This document shows, in pieces, positions 53,255 to 60,992 of a stretch of 64,000 bases of DNA. Numbering within the stretch: position 1 is the stretch's first letter; the number at the start of each line of letters is the position of its first letter. The translations under genes were made by a program, and so were the position numbers. Below the pieces are notes generated by a model. The model had not been told where the DNA came from. It worked only from the letters and a program-made list of their open reading frames with translations, and made no database searches. This DNA is from Arcicella rigui (GTDB lineage: Bacteria > Bacteroidota > Bacteroidia > Cytophagales > Spirosomataceae), in assembly GCF_034929435.1 (NCBI RefSeq), contig NZ_JAYFUM010000003.1:124001-188000 (forward strand). Reading direction: 5' to 3'.

Positions 53255-53334
53255 CCAATACAGAGTTTCGGAAGTCTATTACTCAATAATCTTTACTGTT
53301 AGTTTACTGAGTAACCAATACCTTTAAAATATTT

Positions 53335-53733
53335 ATGAATATGAGCAAACATAAATTTGTCGTTGAATTTGAATTGAGAGCATCTCCAAAGGTACTATTC
53401 CCTTACATAAGTTCGGCTTCGGGCCTACAACAGTGGTTTGCAGAAAAAGTAACACTCAAGGATAGCTCTACTTTTGATTTTTCTTGGGATGGCGACAGCC
53501 ATATTGCCAAATTATCACAATTACGTTTAAATAAATCAGCAAAGTTTGATTTTATCCCTTCAAATCCAGACGATAGAGATCATAACTATATTGAATTTAA
53601 AATGGAGGTAAGTGATTTAACGGGCTCTACTTATTTAAAAATTGTAGATTATTCTGAAAATACAGATGACAATGAACTACAAGAATTGTGGGAAGACCTC
53701 ATTTATAAATTAAAAGAGATTGTTGGGAATTAA
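53335..53733 (+). CDS. START-like (SRPBCC) domain protein
   Basis: The 132 residues match the START/Bet v1-like helix-grip family: a first strand (KFVVEFELRASPKVLFPYISSASGLQQWFAEKV), a middle beta sheet, and a long C-terminal helix (ELQELWEDLIYKLKEIVGN). This small conserved cytoplasmic type is frequent in Bacteroidota; the ligand is unknown. ATG at 53335 and ATG at 53341 are both possible starts. It stands upstream of the LptF/LptG-like gene by 106 bases, with that gene having its own promoter. Confidence 0.85.
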   Translation: MNMSKHKFVVEFELRASPKVLFPYISSASGLQQWFAEKVTLKDSSTFDFSWDGDSHIAKLSQLRLNKSAKFDFIPSNPDDRDHNYIEFKMEVSDLTGSTYLKIVDYSENTDDNELQELWEDLIYKLKEIVGN

Positions 53734-53767
53734 AGTTTTTTAACATCTTTCATAAATCCTAATTATT

Positions 53768-53775
53768 TATTTTTG
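53768..53775 (+). promoter_or_regulatory. -7 promoter box of the LptF/LptG-like gene (TATTTTTG)
   Basis: Exact TAnnTTTG match; the start would be near 53782, directly before a two-hairpin leader. Confidence 0.6.
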
Positions 53776-53784
53776 CGTTTAATT

Positions 53785-53828
53785 AAAAACGCACGACGCT
53801 CGTGTTTTTCAGAAAATACGAGCGTTTT
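53785..53828 (+). promoter_or_regulatory. Leader with two mutually exclusive hairpins (attenuator-like)
   Basis: Hairpin 1 pairs 53785-53796 with 53800-53809 (two-base bulge). Hairpin 2 pairs 53796-53808 with 53813-53825 over 13 bp (one G-U) and is followed by four T. Both use the segment 53796-53809, so only one can form at a time. This is the layout of an antiterminator/terminator switch, although the U-run is short. It sits between the predicted start and the ATG at 53840. Confidence 0.5.
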
Positions 53829-53839
53829 ACTTATCAAGC

Positions 53840-55321
53840 ATGATAAAGAAAATTGATAAACTGATTCTTAATGCCTTTTGGCAACCTTTTGTAATGACCT
53901 TGGCCGTGGTCATTTTCATTTTTTTAATGAGGCTTATTCTTGCCTATTTTGCCGACCTCTTTGGAAAAGATTTGGGCGTAGAAGTATATCTTGAATTGTT
54001 TTTCTACTTTAGTCTCATTACCATTCCTATTGCTTTGCCTTTGGCAATGCTTCTTTCGACACTGATGACCTATGGAAAATTGGGAGAATTTTTTGAGCTA
54101 ACGGCCATCAAAAGTGCGGGAATTTCTATGACTCGTGCTATGCAACCCATGTTTATCGTGGCGGTACTCATCAGTATTTTTGCATTTTGGTTCAATAACG
54201 TGGCTTTGCCTTGGGCAAACTTAAAAGGTTATCGACTTTTGTATGATATAAAAACTACCAAAACTACACTCAATATCAAAGAGGGTATTTTTTATAATGA
54301 TTTGCCCGGTTACAGCATAAAAGTTGCTAAGAAGTATCCTGATAATAAAACTCTCAAGAATGTCATCATTTTTGACCATACCAAAAATGACGGCGATAAG
54401 CACGTTACTTTGGCAGATTCGGCTCTGATGTACACCATCATGGATAAACAATATTTAATATTTGAGCTTTTTAATGGCAATGATTATGTGGAAGATGCCG
54501 ACAGAACATCTAATAATAATCAGACTGATTTGGCGGCTCATAATTTTAGAAAAAGTAAAGTAGTCATGAGCTTGGCGGCTTTTGATATGCACAAAACTGA
54601 AGAAGAGCAGTTTAAGCATTATCAAATGATGAGAAGTTTTAGTGAATTGGCTAATGATTCGGATTCACTTAAAAGAGATTATAATAAACTGAGAGAAAAT
54701 TTCTATGAAAACTCAAGGTCTTATTATATCTATGAAATGAATAAACTCCCCCAAGTACTTAATGAGGAGCAGAAAAAATTATTCAAAACTAAAAATAGTA
54801 CGATTGATTCGCTGATTAAAAAAAGAGACACCCGAACAGCCAATCCATTCCAGAACATTGACTTTGCTATTTCTCAAACGAATAATGTACTAAGTTATGT
54901 GGAAAATAATATTTCAGCCTTAGCCACAAAAGGTGAAGATTTTAGAAAAACAGATTTGGAATGGCATCATAAATTTACGAATGCTATTGCTGTGTTTGTG
55001 ATGTTTTTAATTGGAGCACCACTCGGAGGGATTATCAAAAAAGGAGGATTTGGTATGCCCGTAGTAATTGCTATTTTCTTTTTTATCTTGATGTATGTAA
55101 TGACCCAGCAAGGCGATAAAGCAGCCAAAGAAAGTAGAGTAATTGTGCAGATTGGAGCTTGGGCTTCCAATACTGTTCTTTTCTTGATAGGTTTATATTT
55201 TCTGAGTAAAGCCAAAAATGATTCAAGGCTCTTTGAAAGCGATGTTTACATTATTTATTTCAATCAATTGAAAGAAAAACTCAATAAAACTAAGATTTAT
55301 AAGTTATTATTCAACAATTAG
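53840..55321 (+). CDS. LptF/LptG-family permease (YjgP/YjgQ)
   Basis: A 493-residue inner-membrane permease of the Lpt ABC transporter that extracts LPS. Three N-terminal helices (about 15-105), a large periplasmic beta-jellyroll-like domain (about 130-370, with coiled insert DSLKRDYNKLRENFYENS), and three C-terminal helices (about 380-480, motif FVMFLIGAPLGGIIKKGGFGMP). Only one of the LptF/LptG pair is here; the partner and LptB are elsewhere. It is preceded by an attenuator-like leader. Confidence 0.92.
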   Translation: MIKKIDKLILNAFWQPFVMTLAVVIFIFLMRLILAYFADLFGKDLGVEVYLELFFYFSLITIPIALPLAMLLSTLMTYGKLGEFFELTAIKSAGISMTRAMQPMFIVAVLISIFAFWFNNVALPWANLKGYRLLYDIKTTKTTLNIKEGIFYNDLPGYSIKVAKKYPDNKTLKNVIIFDHTKNDGDKHVTLADSALMYTIMDKQYLIFELFNGNDYVEDADRTSNNNQTDLAAHNFRKSKVVMSLAAFDMHKTEEEQFKHYQMMRSFSELANDSDSLKRDYNKLRENFYENSRSYYIYEMNKLPQVLNEEQKKLFKTKNSTIDSLIKKRDTRTANPFQNIDFAISQTNNVLSYVENNISALATKGEDFRKTDLEWHHKFTNAIAVFVMFLIGAPLGGIIKKGGFGMPVVIAIFFFILMYVMTQQGDKAAKESRVIVQIGAWASNTVLFLIGLYFLSKAKNDSRLFESDVYIIYFNQLKEKLNKTKIYKLLFNN

Positions 55322-55331
55322 TAGAATAGAT

Positions 55332-55362
55332 TTGTGAATGGCATAAAAAAACATTACTTTTG
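55332..55362 (+). promoter_or_regulatory. Promoter of rpsO
   Basis: TTG at 55332-55334 and TACTTTTG at 55355-55362, 20 bases apart, is one of the best -33/-7 matches in the window; leader about 33 nt. Confidence 0.7.
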
Positions 55363-55402
55363 CACGTTTTCATATTTTATAACATTTTAAAACTGGTTGA
55401 AG

Positions 55403-55678
55403 ATGTACTTAACTTCAGAAGTAAAGCAGGAGATTTTCGAATCTCGTGGACATGAGAAGTCAAAAATTGATACTGGTTCTGCAGAGTCTCAAATAGCTTT
55501 GTTTACTTTCAGAATCTCTCATTTGACAGAACACTTAAAGAAAAATAAAAAAGACCACTCTACTCGTATGGGTCTTTTGAAGTTGGTTGGTAAGCGTAGA
55601 AGTTTGTTGGATTATTTAATCAAAACAGATATTGCTCGTTACCGTGCTATCATTGCTGAACTCGGCATCAGAAAGTAA
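55403..55678 (+). CDS. rpsO: 30S ribosomal protein S15
   Basis: S15 binds 16S rRNA early in 30S assembly. The 91 residues show the canonical TGSAESQIALFTFRISHLTEHLKKNKKDHSTRMGLLKLVGKRRSLLDYL and the C-terminal RYRAIIAELGIRK. The frame also has a TTG at 55397, but the ATG at 55403 (MYLTSEVKQEIF) is the usual start. It is followed by its own hairpin at 55690-55721 and then pnp, the same rpsO-pnp order as in E. coli. Confidence 0.97.
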   Translation: MYLTSEVKQEIFESRGHEKSKIDTGSAESQIALFTFRISHLTEHLKKNKKDHSTRMGLLKLVGKRRSLLDYLIKTDIARYRAIIAELGIRK

Positions 55679-55689
55679 TTCACTTTGCA

Positions 55690-55721
55690 AAGCAGGGAGT
55701 CTTGAAAAAGATTCCCTGCTT
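55690..55721 (+). terminator. Hairpin between rpsO and pnp
   Basis: Arms 55690-55703 and 55708-55721 pair at 14 positions with one G-U and a GAAA tetraloop. The absence of a long U-run suggests partial termination or an RNA-processing site. Confidence 0.7.
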
Positions 55722-55902
55722 ACATTTTCCTCTCTTTGGGTAATCGTCAATTTTATTGTAGTTCGTCAGAAAAGGAGTTTCTCTAAAACAATTTTAACGA
55801 TAAATTGATTATTGACGAACAGAGAATTAACGAAGCAACATCCAACTAAAACCTTTTACATTCAGTGAAGCATCAAATGCAAAGGGTAATCAATCAAAAA
55901 CT

Positions 55903-58032
55903 ATGTCTTTTAACGTAATTACGAAAAAAATAACAATGCCCGATGGTAAAGAGATTACCATCGAAACAGGTAAACTCGCAAAACAGGCAGATGGCTCTGT
56001 GGTTGTGAGAAGCGGAAACATGATGCTTTTGGCAACGGTAGTATCCAGTACAACCGTAAAAGAAGGAACTGACTTTTTGCCACTTTCAGTTGATTATCAA
56101 GAAAAATTTGCTTCGGCTGGTAAAATCCCAGGAGGTTTCTTACGTCGTGAATCAAGACTTTCTGACTACGAGATTTTAGTAAGCCGTTTGGTTGACAGAG
56201 CTCTACGTCCTACGTTCCCATCTGATTATCACGCAGATACACAGGTAATGATTACAATGATTTCGGCTGATGCTGAAGTTACTCCTGATGCTTTTGCAGG
56301 TTTAGCCGCAGCCGCTTGTTTGGCAGTGTCGGATATTCCTTTCAACGGACCAATTTCTGAAGTACGTGTTGCCAAAATTAATGGAGAGTTTGTCATCAAC
56401 CCTTTATCTTCTCAAATTCCTTCTGCTGATTTAGAATTATTAGTTGCGGCTAATATGAATGATATTTTGATGGTAGAAGGTGAAGGAAATGAAATTTCTG
56501 AGGCTGATATGTTAACAGCTTTGAAAATTGCTCATGATGCTATCAAAATTCAGTGTGCAGCTTTAATCGAATTAACAGCTGAAACTGGTAAAACTGAGAA
56601 AAGAGTTTATAATCATGAAACTCATGATGAAGAATTGAAAAAATACCTTTGGGATACTTATTTTACCAAATTTTACGAAGCGGTAAAATTAGCTAACCCA
56701 AGCAAAAGTGGTCGTAAAGAAACTTTCAAAGCTATTGAAGAAGAGTACTTTGCTTCATTGCCAGAAGATACAACTGTCAATAAAACTTTGGCAAAATGGT
56801 ACTTCCACGATATTGAAAAAGAAGCGGCTCGTCAATTGGTATTAAACGAACGTTATCGTTTGGATGGTCGTAAATTAGATGAAATTCGTCAAATTACTTG
56901 TGAAGTAGATTACTTACCTTCTCCACACGGTTCGGCAGTATTTACTCGTGGCGAAACGCAATCACTTACCACAGTAACATTAGGTACAAAATTAGATGAG
57001 CAAATTGTTGACCAAGCAATGACATCTGGTTATAACCGTTTTATGTTACACTACAACTTCCCAGGATTCTCAACAGGTGAAGTAAAACCAAACAGAGGTC
57101 CGGGTCGTCGTGAAATTGGTCATGGTAATTTAGCCATGCGTGCTATTAAAAAAGTACTTCCTCCTGACGCAGATAATCCATATACTATTCGTGTAGTTTC
57201 TGATATTTTAGAATCAAACGGTTCGTCTTCAATGGCAACAGTTTGTGCAGGTACTTTAGCCTTGATGGATGCTGGTGTAAAAATCAAAGCTCCTGTTTCA
57301 GGTATTGCGATGGGTTTAATTTCGGATGCAACAACTGGAAAATATGCGGTTCTTTCAGATATCTTAGGCGATGAAGACCATTTAGGTGATATGGACTTCA
57401 AAGTTACTGGTACTGAAAACGGTATTACGGCTTGCCAAATGGATATTAAAGTAGATGGACTTTCTTATGAAGTTTTAGCAGAAGCTTTAGACCAAGCAAA
57501 ACGTGGACGTTTGCATATTTTAGGTAAAATGAAGGAAGCGATTGAAACTTCAAGACCTGAAATGAAACCTCATACACCAAGAGCGATGGTTATCAAAATC
57601 TTGAAAGACCAAATTGGTGCGGTAATCGGGCCGGGTGGTAAAATTGTTCAAGATATTCAAAAGCAATCTGGTGCTACGGTAACTATTGAAGAAAAACCTG
57701 ATGGTGGTTATGTTTCGATTTTCTCTTCAAACAAAGAGTCGATGGACAAAGCCGTTGCGATGGTAAAAGGTATTGTAATGATTCCTGAAGAAGGTGAAGT
57801 TTATGATGGTACTGTAAAATCAATTATGCCTTTCGGAGCATTTGTTGAGTTCTTACCGGGTAAAGATGGTTTACTACACATTTCTGAAATCAAATGGGAA
57901 CGTTTAGAAACCGTTGATGGAGTTTTACAAATCGGTGAGAAAATCAAAGTAAAATTGATTGAAATTGATAAGAAAACTGGCAAATTCCGTTTATCACGCA
58001 AAGTACTTTTACCAAAACCAGAAAAGAATTAG
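55903..58032 (+). CDS. pnp: Polyribonucleotide nucleotidyltransferase (PNPase)
   Basis: PNPase degrades RNA 3' to 5' with phosphate and can also add tails. The 709 residues show two RNase PH-like halves, the catalytic segment TVCAGTLALMDAGV and GIAMGLISDATTGKYAVLSDILGDEDHLGDMDFKVTGT in the second, then KH (IKILKDQIGAVIGPGGKIVQDIQKQSGATVTIEE) and S1 (GTVKSIMPFGAFVEFLPGKDGLLHISEI) domains. A 224-base leader with self-complementary words (GTTCGTCA at about 55759 and TGACGAAC at 55813) could be a control site, as pnp is autoregulated in E. coli. Confidence 0.98.
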   Translation: MSFNVITKKITMPDGKEITIETGKLAKQADGSVVVRSGNMMLLATVVSSTTVKEGTDFLPLSVDYQEKFASAGKIPGGFLRRESRLSDYEILVSRLVDRALRPTFPSDYHADTQVMITMISADAEVTPDAFAGLAAAACLAVSDIPFNGPISEVRVAKINGEFVINPLSSQIPSADLELLVAANMNDILMVEGEGNEISEADMLTALKIAHDAIKIQCAALIELTAETGKTEKRVYNHETHDEELKKYLWDTYFTKFYEAVKLANPSKSGRKETFKAIEEEYFASLPEDTTVNKTLAKWYFHDIEKEAARQLVLNERYRLDGRKLDEIRQITCEVDYLPSPHGSAVFTRGETQSLTTVTLGTKLDEQIVDQAMTSGYNRFMLHYNFPGFSTGEVKPNRGPGRREIGHGNLAMRAIKKVLPPDADNPYTIRVVSDILESNGSSSMATVCAGTLALMDAGVKIKAPVSGIAMGLISDATTGKYAVLSDILGDEDHLGDMDFKVTGTENGITACQMDIKVDGLSYEVLAEALDQAKRGRLHILGKMKEAIETSRPEMKPHTPRAMVIKILKDQIGAVIGPGGKIVQDIQKQSGATVTIEEKPDGGYVSIFSSNKESMDKAVAMVKGIVMIPEEGEVYDGTVKSIMPFGAFVEFLPGKDGLLHISEIKWERLETVDGVLQIGEKIKVKLIEIDKKTGKFRLSRKVLLPKPEKN

Positions 58033-58152
58033 AACAAATCCAAATCTTCTGACGTTATTTAAATAACGATTATAAATATTTCTTTACCAAACGATTATAT
58101 TCTGAACATTTTGTCTTTATATAATTGTTTGGTTTTTACGTTAGGATTTGTT
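58033..58152 (+). terminator. Structured pnp-rpoD spacer with terminator
   Basis: Within 149 bases there are: AACAAATCC (58033-58041) pairing with GGATTTGTT (58144-58152), a perfect palindrome CGTTATTTAAATAACG (58053-58068), and a 14-bp stem (58087-58100 with 58119-58132, one G-U) followed by T5. The last is a terminator for pnp; the outer arms could fold the whole spacer into a three-way junction. Confidence 0.7.
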
Positions 58153-58181
58153 AACCAATTTAATAATATAACAAGTATAAT

Positions 58182-59045
58182 ATGAGACAGCTAAAAATTA
58201 GTAAGCAAATTACTAACAGAGAGAGTCAATCCCTTGATAAATATTTACAGGAGATTGGTAAGGTGGATTTGTTGACACCAGAGGAGGAGGTTATTTTAGC
58301 TCAAAAAATTCGTGATGGAGACCAACTTTCTTTAGAAAGACTAACGAAAGCAAACCTTCGTTTTGTGGTATCCGTAGCAAAACAGTATCAAAATCAAGGA
58401 CTTAGTTTAGGAGATTTAATTAATGAAGGAAATTTAGGTTTGATTAAAGCGGCTCAACGCTTTGATGAAACTCGTGGTTTTAAATTTATTTCTTATGCCG
58501 TTTGGTGGATTCGTCAATCGATTTTGCAAGCTTTAGCTGAGCAGTCTCGTATTGTGCGTTTGCCTTTAAACCGTGTAGGTTCGTTAAATAAAATTTCAAA
58601 AACTTTTTCTGAGTTAGAACAAAAATTTGAGCGTGAGCCTACTCCAGAAGAATTAGCTGAAGTATTAGAAATTTCAACTGGTGAAGTAGTAGATACTTTG
58701 AAGATTTCGGGTCGTCATGTTTCTATGGATGCTCCATTCGTACAAGGTGAAGAAAACTCTTTGTTGGACGTTTTAGAAAATGATGGTGAAGATAAACCAG
58801 ATTCTGGACTTATCAATGATTCTCTTCGCCGTGAAGTACAAAGAGCTTTGTCAACTTTAACACAACGTGAAGCGGATGTTGTTACTTTGTATTTTGGATT
58901 GAATGGTGAACATGCGATGACTTTAGAGGAAATTGGAGAGAAATTCAATTTGACTCGTGAACGTGTTCGTCAAATCAAAGAAAAAGCAATTCGTCGTTTG
59001 AGACATACTTCAAGAAGTAAAGCTTTGAAAACTTATCTTGGATAG
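58182..59045 (+). CDS. rpoD: Primary RNA polymerase sigma factor (sigma-70, Bacteroidota type)
   Basis: The 287 residues lack region 1.1 and carry regions 1.2 (SQSLDKYLQEIGKVDLLTPEEEVILAQKI), 2 (SLGDLINEGNLGLIKAAQRFDETRGFKFISYAVWWIRQSI), 3 and 4 (TLEEIGEKFNLTRERVRQIKEKAIRRLRH). This short primary sigma is the Bacteroidota type that reads TTG/TAnnTTTG promoters, and fits the boxes found through this window. No clean TAnnTTTG box is seen before it. Its stop is followed by an octamer array. Confidence 0.96.
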   Translation: MRQLKISKQITNRESQSLDKYLQEIGKVDLLTPEEEVILAQKIRDGDQLSLERLTKANLRFVVSVAKQYQNQGLSLGDLINEGNLGLIKAAQRFDETRGFKFISYAVWWIRQSILQALAEQSRIVRLPLNRVGSLNKISKTFSELEQKFEREPTPEELAEVLEISTGEVVDTLKISGRHVSMDAPFVQGEENSLLDVLENDGEDKPDSGLINDSLRREVQRALSTLTQREADVVTLYFGLNGEHAMTLEEIGEKFNLTRERVRQIKEKAIRRLRHTSRSKALKTYLG

Positions 59046-59057
59046 TTTTTGACATTG

Positions 59058-59239
59058 GGATTTAAGACTAAAGGACTTAATGACTTTAGACTGAAAGACT
59101 TGAAGACTTTAGGATTATTAGATTTAACCTATAAGTCCCTTAGTCTTCAAGTCTTTTAGTGATTAAGTCCTTCGTTTTTTTAGTCTTTTCAAATCATAAG
59201 GTCATTAAGTCTTCCAATCTTTAAGTCCTTTAGTCCTTC
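59058..59239. repeat. Inverted octamer array between rpoD and dCMP-deaminase gene
   Basis: The word GACT occurs at 59066, 59074, 59082, 59089, 59097 and 59105, steps of 8, 8, 7, 8, 8. After a 29-base spacer the inverse word AGTC occurs at 59134, 59142, 59150, 59166, 59182, 59208, 59224 and 59232, mostly in 8-bp phase with degenerate units at 59158 and 59216. The arms 59094-59108/59142-59156 pair perfectly over 15 bp. The array runs through the stop codon of the next gene (59230-59232). Confidence 0.85.
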
Positions 59240-59688
59240 TTGTATCTAACAACTTCTACCCCAAATTTTTTCAAAAATTCAACTCCTTCGTCTTTAGGAA
59301 TTCCTTTGTATTCAGCATAAGAATTCAAATAAACTACTTTGGCAACTTTCATTGTATAGATTACCCTTGCACAAGCGATACAAGGTGAAAGCGTTACATA
59401 AATAGTTGAACCTTCGATACTTGAGCCATTTTTTACAGCATACAAAATAGCATTTTGTTCGGCATGAAGAGCCAAAGAACAACTTCCTTTTGAATCTCTT
59501 TCACAACCTTCTCTTGGGAATTCTATATCACAATTGTGCGTTCCTGCGGGTGGGCCATTATAGCCAATCGAAATAATTCTTGTATCTTTTGTCAATACCG
59601 CTCCTACTTGAGCTTTCACACAATGCGAACGCTGTGCAAGATTGACAGCCAAATCCATGAAAATATCATCAAAAGCTGGTTTCTGCAT
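59230..59688 (-). CDS. Cytidine/deoxycytidylate deaminase family protein (dCMP-deaminase type)
   Basis: A zinc deaminase of 152 residues, probably dCMP to dUMP for thymidylate synthesis. Zinc ligands are His75 (with Glu77 in LHAEQNA), Cys103 and Cys106 (SPCIACARVI). The insert GYNGPPAGTHNCD is typical of the ComEB/dCMP group, with extra Cys/His residues for a second zinc. It is downstream of the SlyD-like gene on the same strand; the spacer holds an octamer array. Its stop lies inside the 59058-59239 array. Confidence 0.92.
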   Translation of the reverse strand: MQKPAFDDIFMDLAVNLAQRSHCVKAQVGAVLTKDTRIISIGYNGPPAGTHNCDIEFPREGCERDSKGSCSLALHAEQNAILYAVKNGSSIEGSTIYVTLSPCIACARVIYTMKVAKVVYLNSYAEYKGIPKDEGVEFLKKFGVEVVRYKKD

Positions 59689-59695
59689 TCTTTTT

Positions 59696-59767
59696 GAGTT
59701 TATGAATTTATGGATTTAAAGTTTATAAGTAAATAAATTAAACTCATAAACTTTAAATCCATGAACT
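59696..59767 (-). repeat. Inverted octamer array with hairpin between SlyD-like and deaminase genes
   Basis: Words GAGTTTAT, GAATTTAT, GGATTTAA, AGTTTATA, AGTAAATA follow in exact 8-bp steps from 59696, eight bases from the deaminase start. The inverse words TCATAAAC, TTTAAATC, CATGAACT follow from 59744 up to the next stop (59769-59771). The arms 59710-59726 and 59746-59762 pair perfectly over 17 bp. It may act as a terminator. Confidence 0.8.
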
Positions 59768-59768
59768 A

Positions 59769-60281
59769 TTAATGATGTACTCCGCCATCGCCATGCACGT
59801 GACCATGGTCTAATTCAGAAGGAGTAGCTTCTCTAACAGCTACAATTGTTCCTTTGAAAAACATTTCTTTATCAACCAAAGGATGATTAAAATCCATTCT
59901 TACAAAAGTATCTTGAACATCAATAATTCTGCCATTCAAACGATTACCAGCATCGTCAGTCATTGGTAAAACATTACCAATTTCAAGCATTTCTTCTACG
60001 TATTCGCCATCAACTTTAAAAATTTCTTTTGGAAGTTCTACAACTGCTGCTGGGTCGTACTCGCCATATCCTTCTTCGGCAGGAATTGAAAACTCAAATC
60101 CATCACCAGCCGAAAGTCCTTGAATTTTTTCTTCAAAGGCTTCTGGTAAACCGCTTAATCCATGAATAAAGACCATCGGTTCGTCTTGCTCAACGGTTTC
60201 AATTAATTCTTTTTGGCCTTCAGCATCAGTGACTGTTAGCTCATACACCAAGGTAACAACCTTTTCATTTGAAATTTGCAT
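59769..60281 (-). CDS. FKBP-type peptidyl-prolyl isomerase, SlyD-like
   Basis: A 170-residue cytoplasmic isomerase/chaperone. The FKBP core has VVTLVYELTVTDAEGQ and the flap FIHGLSGLPEAFEEKIQGLSAGDGFEFSIPAEEGYGEYDP; the insert-in-flap domain lies at about 70-120 and the end (RMDFNHPLVDKEMFFKGTIVAVREAT) is SlyD-like. The tail DHGHVHGDGGVHH is His-rich and may bind Ni or Zn. The longer TTG start at 60332 lies inside a promoter box, so I use the ATG at 60281. Confidence 0.93.
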   Translation of the reverse strand: MQISNEKVVTLVYELTVTDAEGQKELIETVEQDEPMVFIHGLSGLPEAFEEKIQGLSAGDGFEFSIPAEEGYGEYDPAAVVELPKEIFKVDGEYVEEMLEIGNVLPMTDDAGNRLNGRIIDVQDTFVRMDFNHPLVDKEMFFKGTIVAVREATPSELDHGHVHGDGGVHH

Positions 60282-60329
60282 TGTACTAAGTTTTTGATAG
60301 TGTTTTCGTTGAGGATTCTCTATTTGCCA

Positions 60330-60337
60330 CAAACGTA
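60330..60337 (-). promoter_or_regulatory. -7 promoter box of the SlyD-like gene (TACGTTTG)
   Basis: Exact TAnnTTTG on the minus strand; a start near 60323 gives a leader of about 42 nt to the ATG at 60281 and rules out the TTG at 60332 as a start. Confidence 0.65.
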
Positions 60338-60386
60338 AGGGTTTTTCCTTAACTTTATGGTTTGAGAACCATAAAAAAATCGAAAT

Positions 60387-60992
60387 TTGAATTTTTTAGC
60401 ACATATTTACCTTTCTGGCGATAATAATGATATTAAAATCGGGAATTTCTTAGGTGACTTTGTAAAAGGCAATCTCGATAATATTCATAACTCACATATT
60501 AAAAAAGAAGTTCTTCAAGGCATTGCTTTGCATAGAGCTATTGACTCTTTTACTGATTCTCATGAAGTAGTAAAACAAAGTATTGAAAGACTTCACCCAA
60601 AATATCATAAGTTTTCTGGGATTGTGGTAGATATGTTTTATGATCATATTTTTGCAAAAAATTTCTCTGAATACTCTTCCATACCACTTACTGCATTCAG
60701 TCAAACTTTTTATCAATTACTCATAGAAAGAAAAGAGGAAATTCCTAAAAGTATGGACAGATTGGTAAATTCCATGATTTCAAGAGATTGGTTGAGTAAT
60801 TATGCCAACTACGAGGGAATCGAATGGTCATTAAGAGGAATTTCACAACGCTTAAAATTTAAATCGGGAATAGAATTCGCCGTGGAAGATTTAAAAAATG
60901 ATTACGAATTGTATAAAAAAGAGTTTGACATCTTTTTCCCTACATTAATTAACTACTGTCAAGTATTTTTAGCTCAACAAAAAAATGCCTAA
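60387..60992 (+). CDS. ACP phosphodiesterase (AcpH) family protein
   Basis: The 201 residues match the AcpH family that removes the phosphopantetheine arm from acyl-carrier protein. The N-terminus MNFLAHIYLSG is the family start and comes from a TTG codon (60387), which I take as a real non-ATG start. Metal-binding HD-like residues appear in IGNFLGDFVKGN, LHRAIDSFTDSH and VDMFYDHIFAKNF. In many species this product is annotated without experiment. It overlaps holA by eight bases (60985-60992). A small hairpin lies in the leader at 60357-60372. Confidence 0.9.
   Translation: MNFLAHIYLSGDNNDIKIGNFLGDFVKGNLDNIHNSHIKKEVLQGIALHRAIDSFTDSHEVVKQSIERLHPKYHKFSGIVVDMFYDHIFAKNFSEYSSIPLTAFSQTFYQLLIERKEEIPKSMDRLVNSMISRDWLSNYANYEGIEWSLRGISQRLKFKSGIEFAVEDLKNDYELYKKEFDIFFPTLINYCQVFLAQQKNA

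Larger units (their letters stand above)
53036..53334. other. Divergent intergenic region, tRNA and START-like gene
   Basis: 299 AT-rich bases with a minus-strand box (53050-53057) and a plus-strand promoter (53225-53254). I see no gene in it. Confidence 0.6.

Noticed and set aside
59058..59239. Possible CRISPR array
   Set aside because: The unit is only 8 bp, degenerate and without spacers, and no cas gene is in the window.
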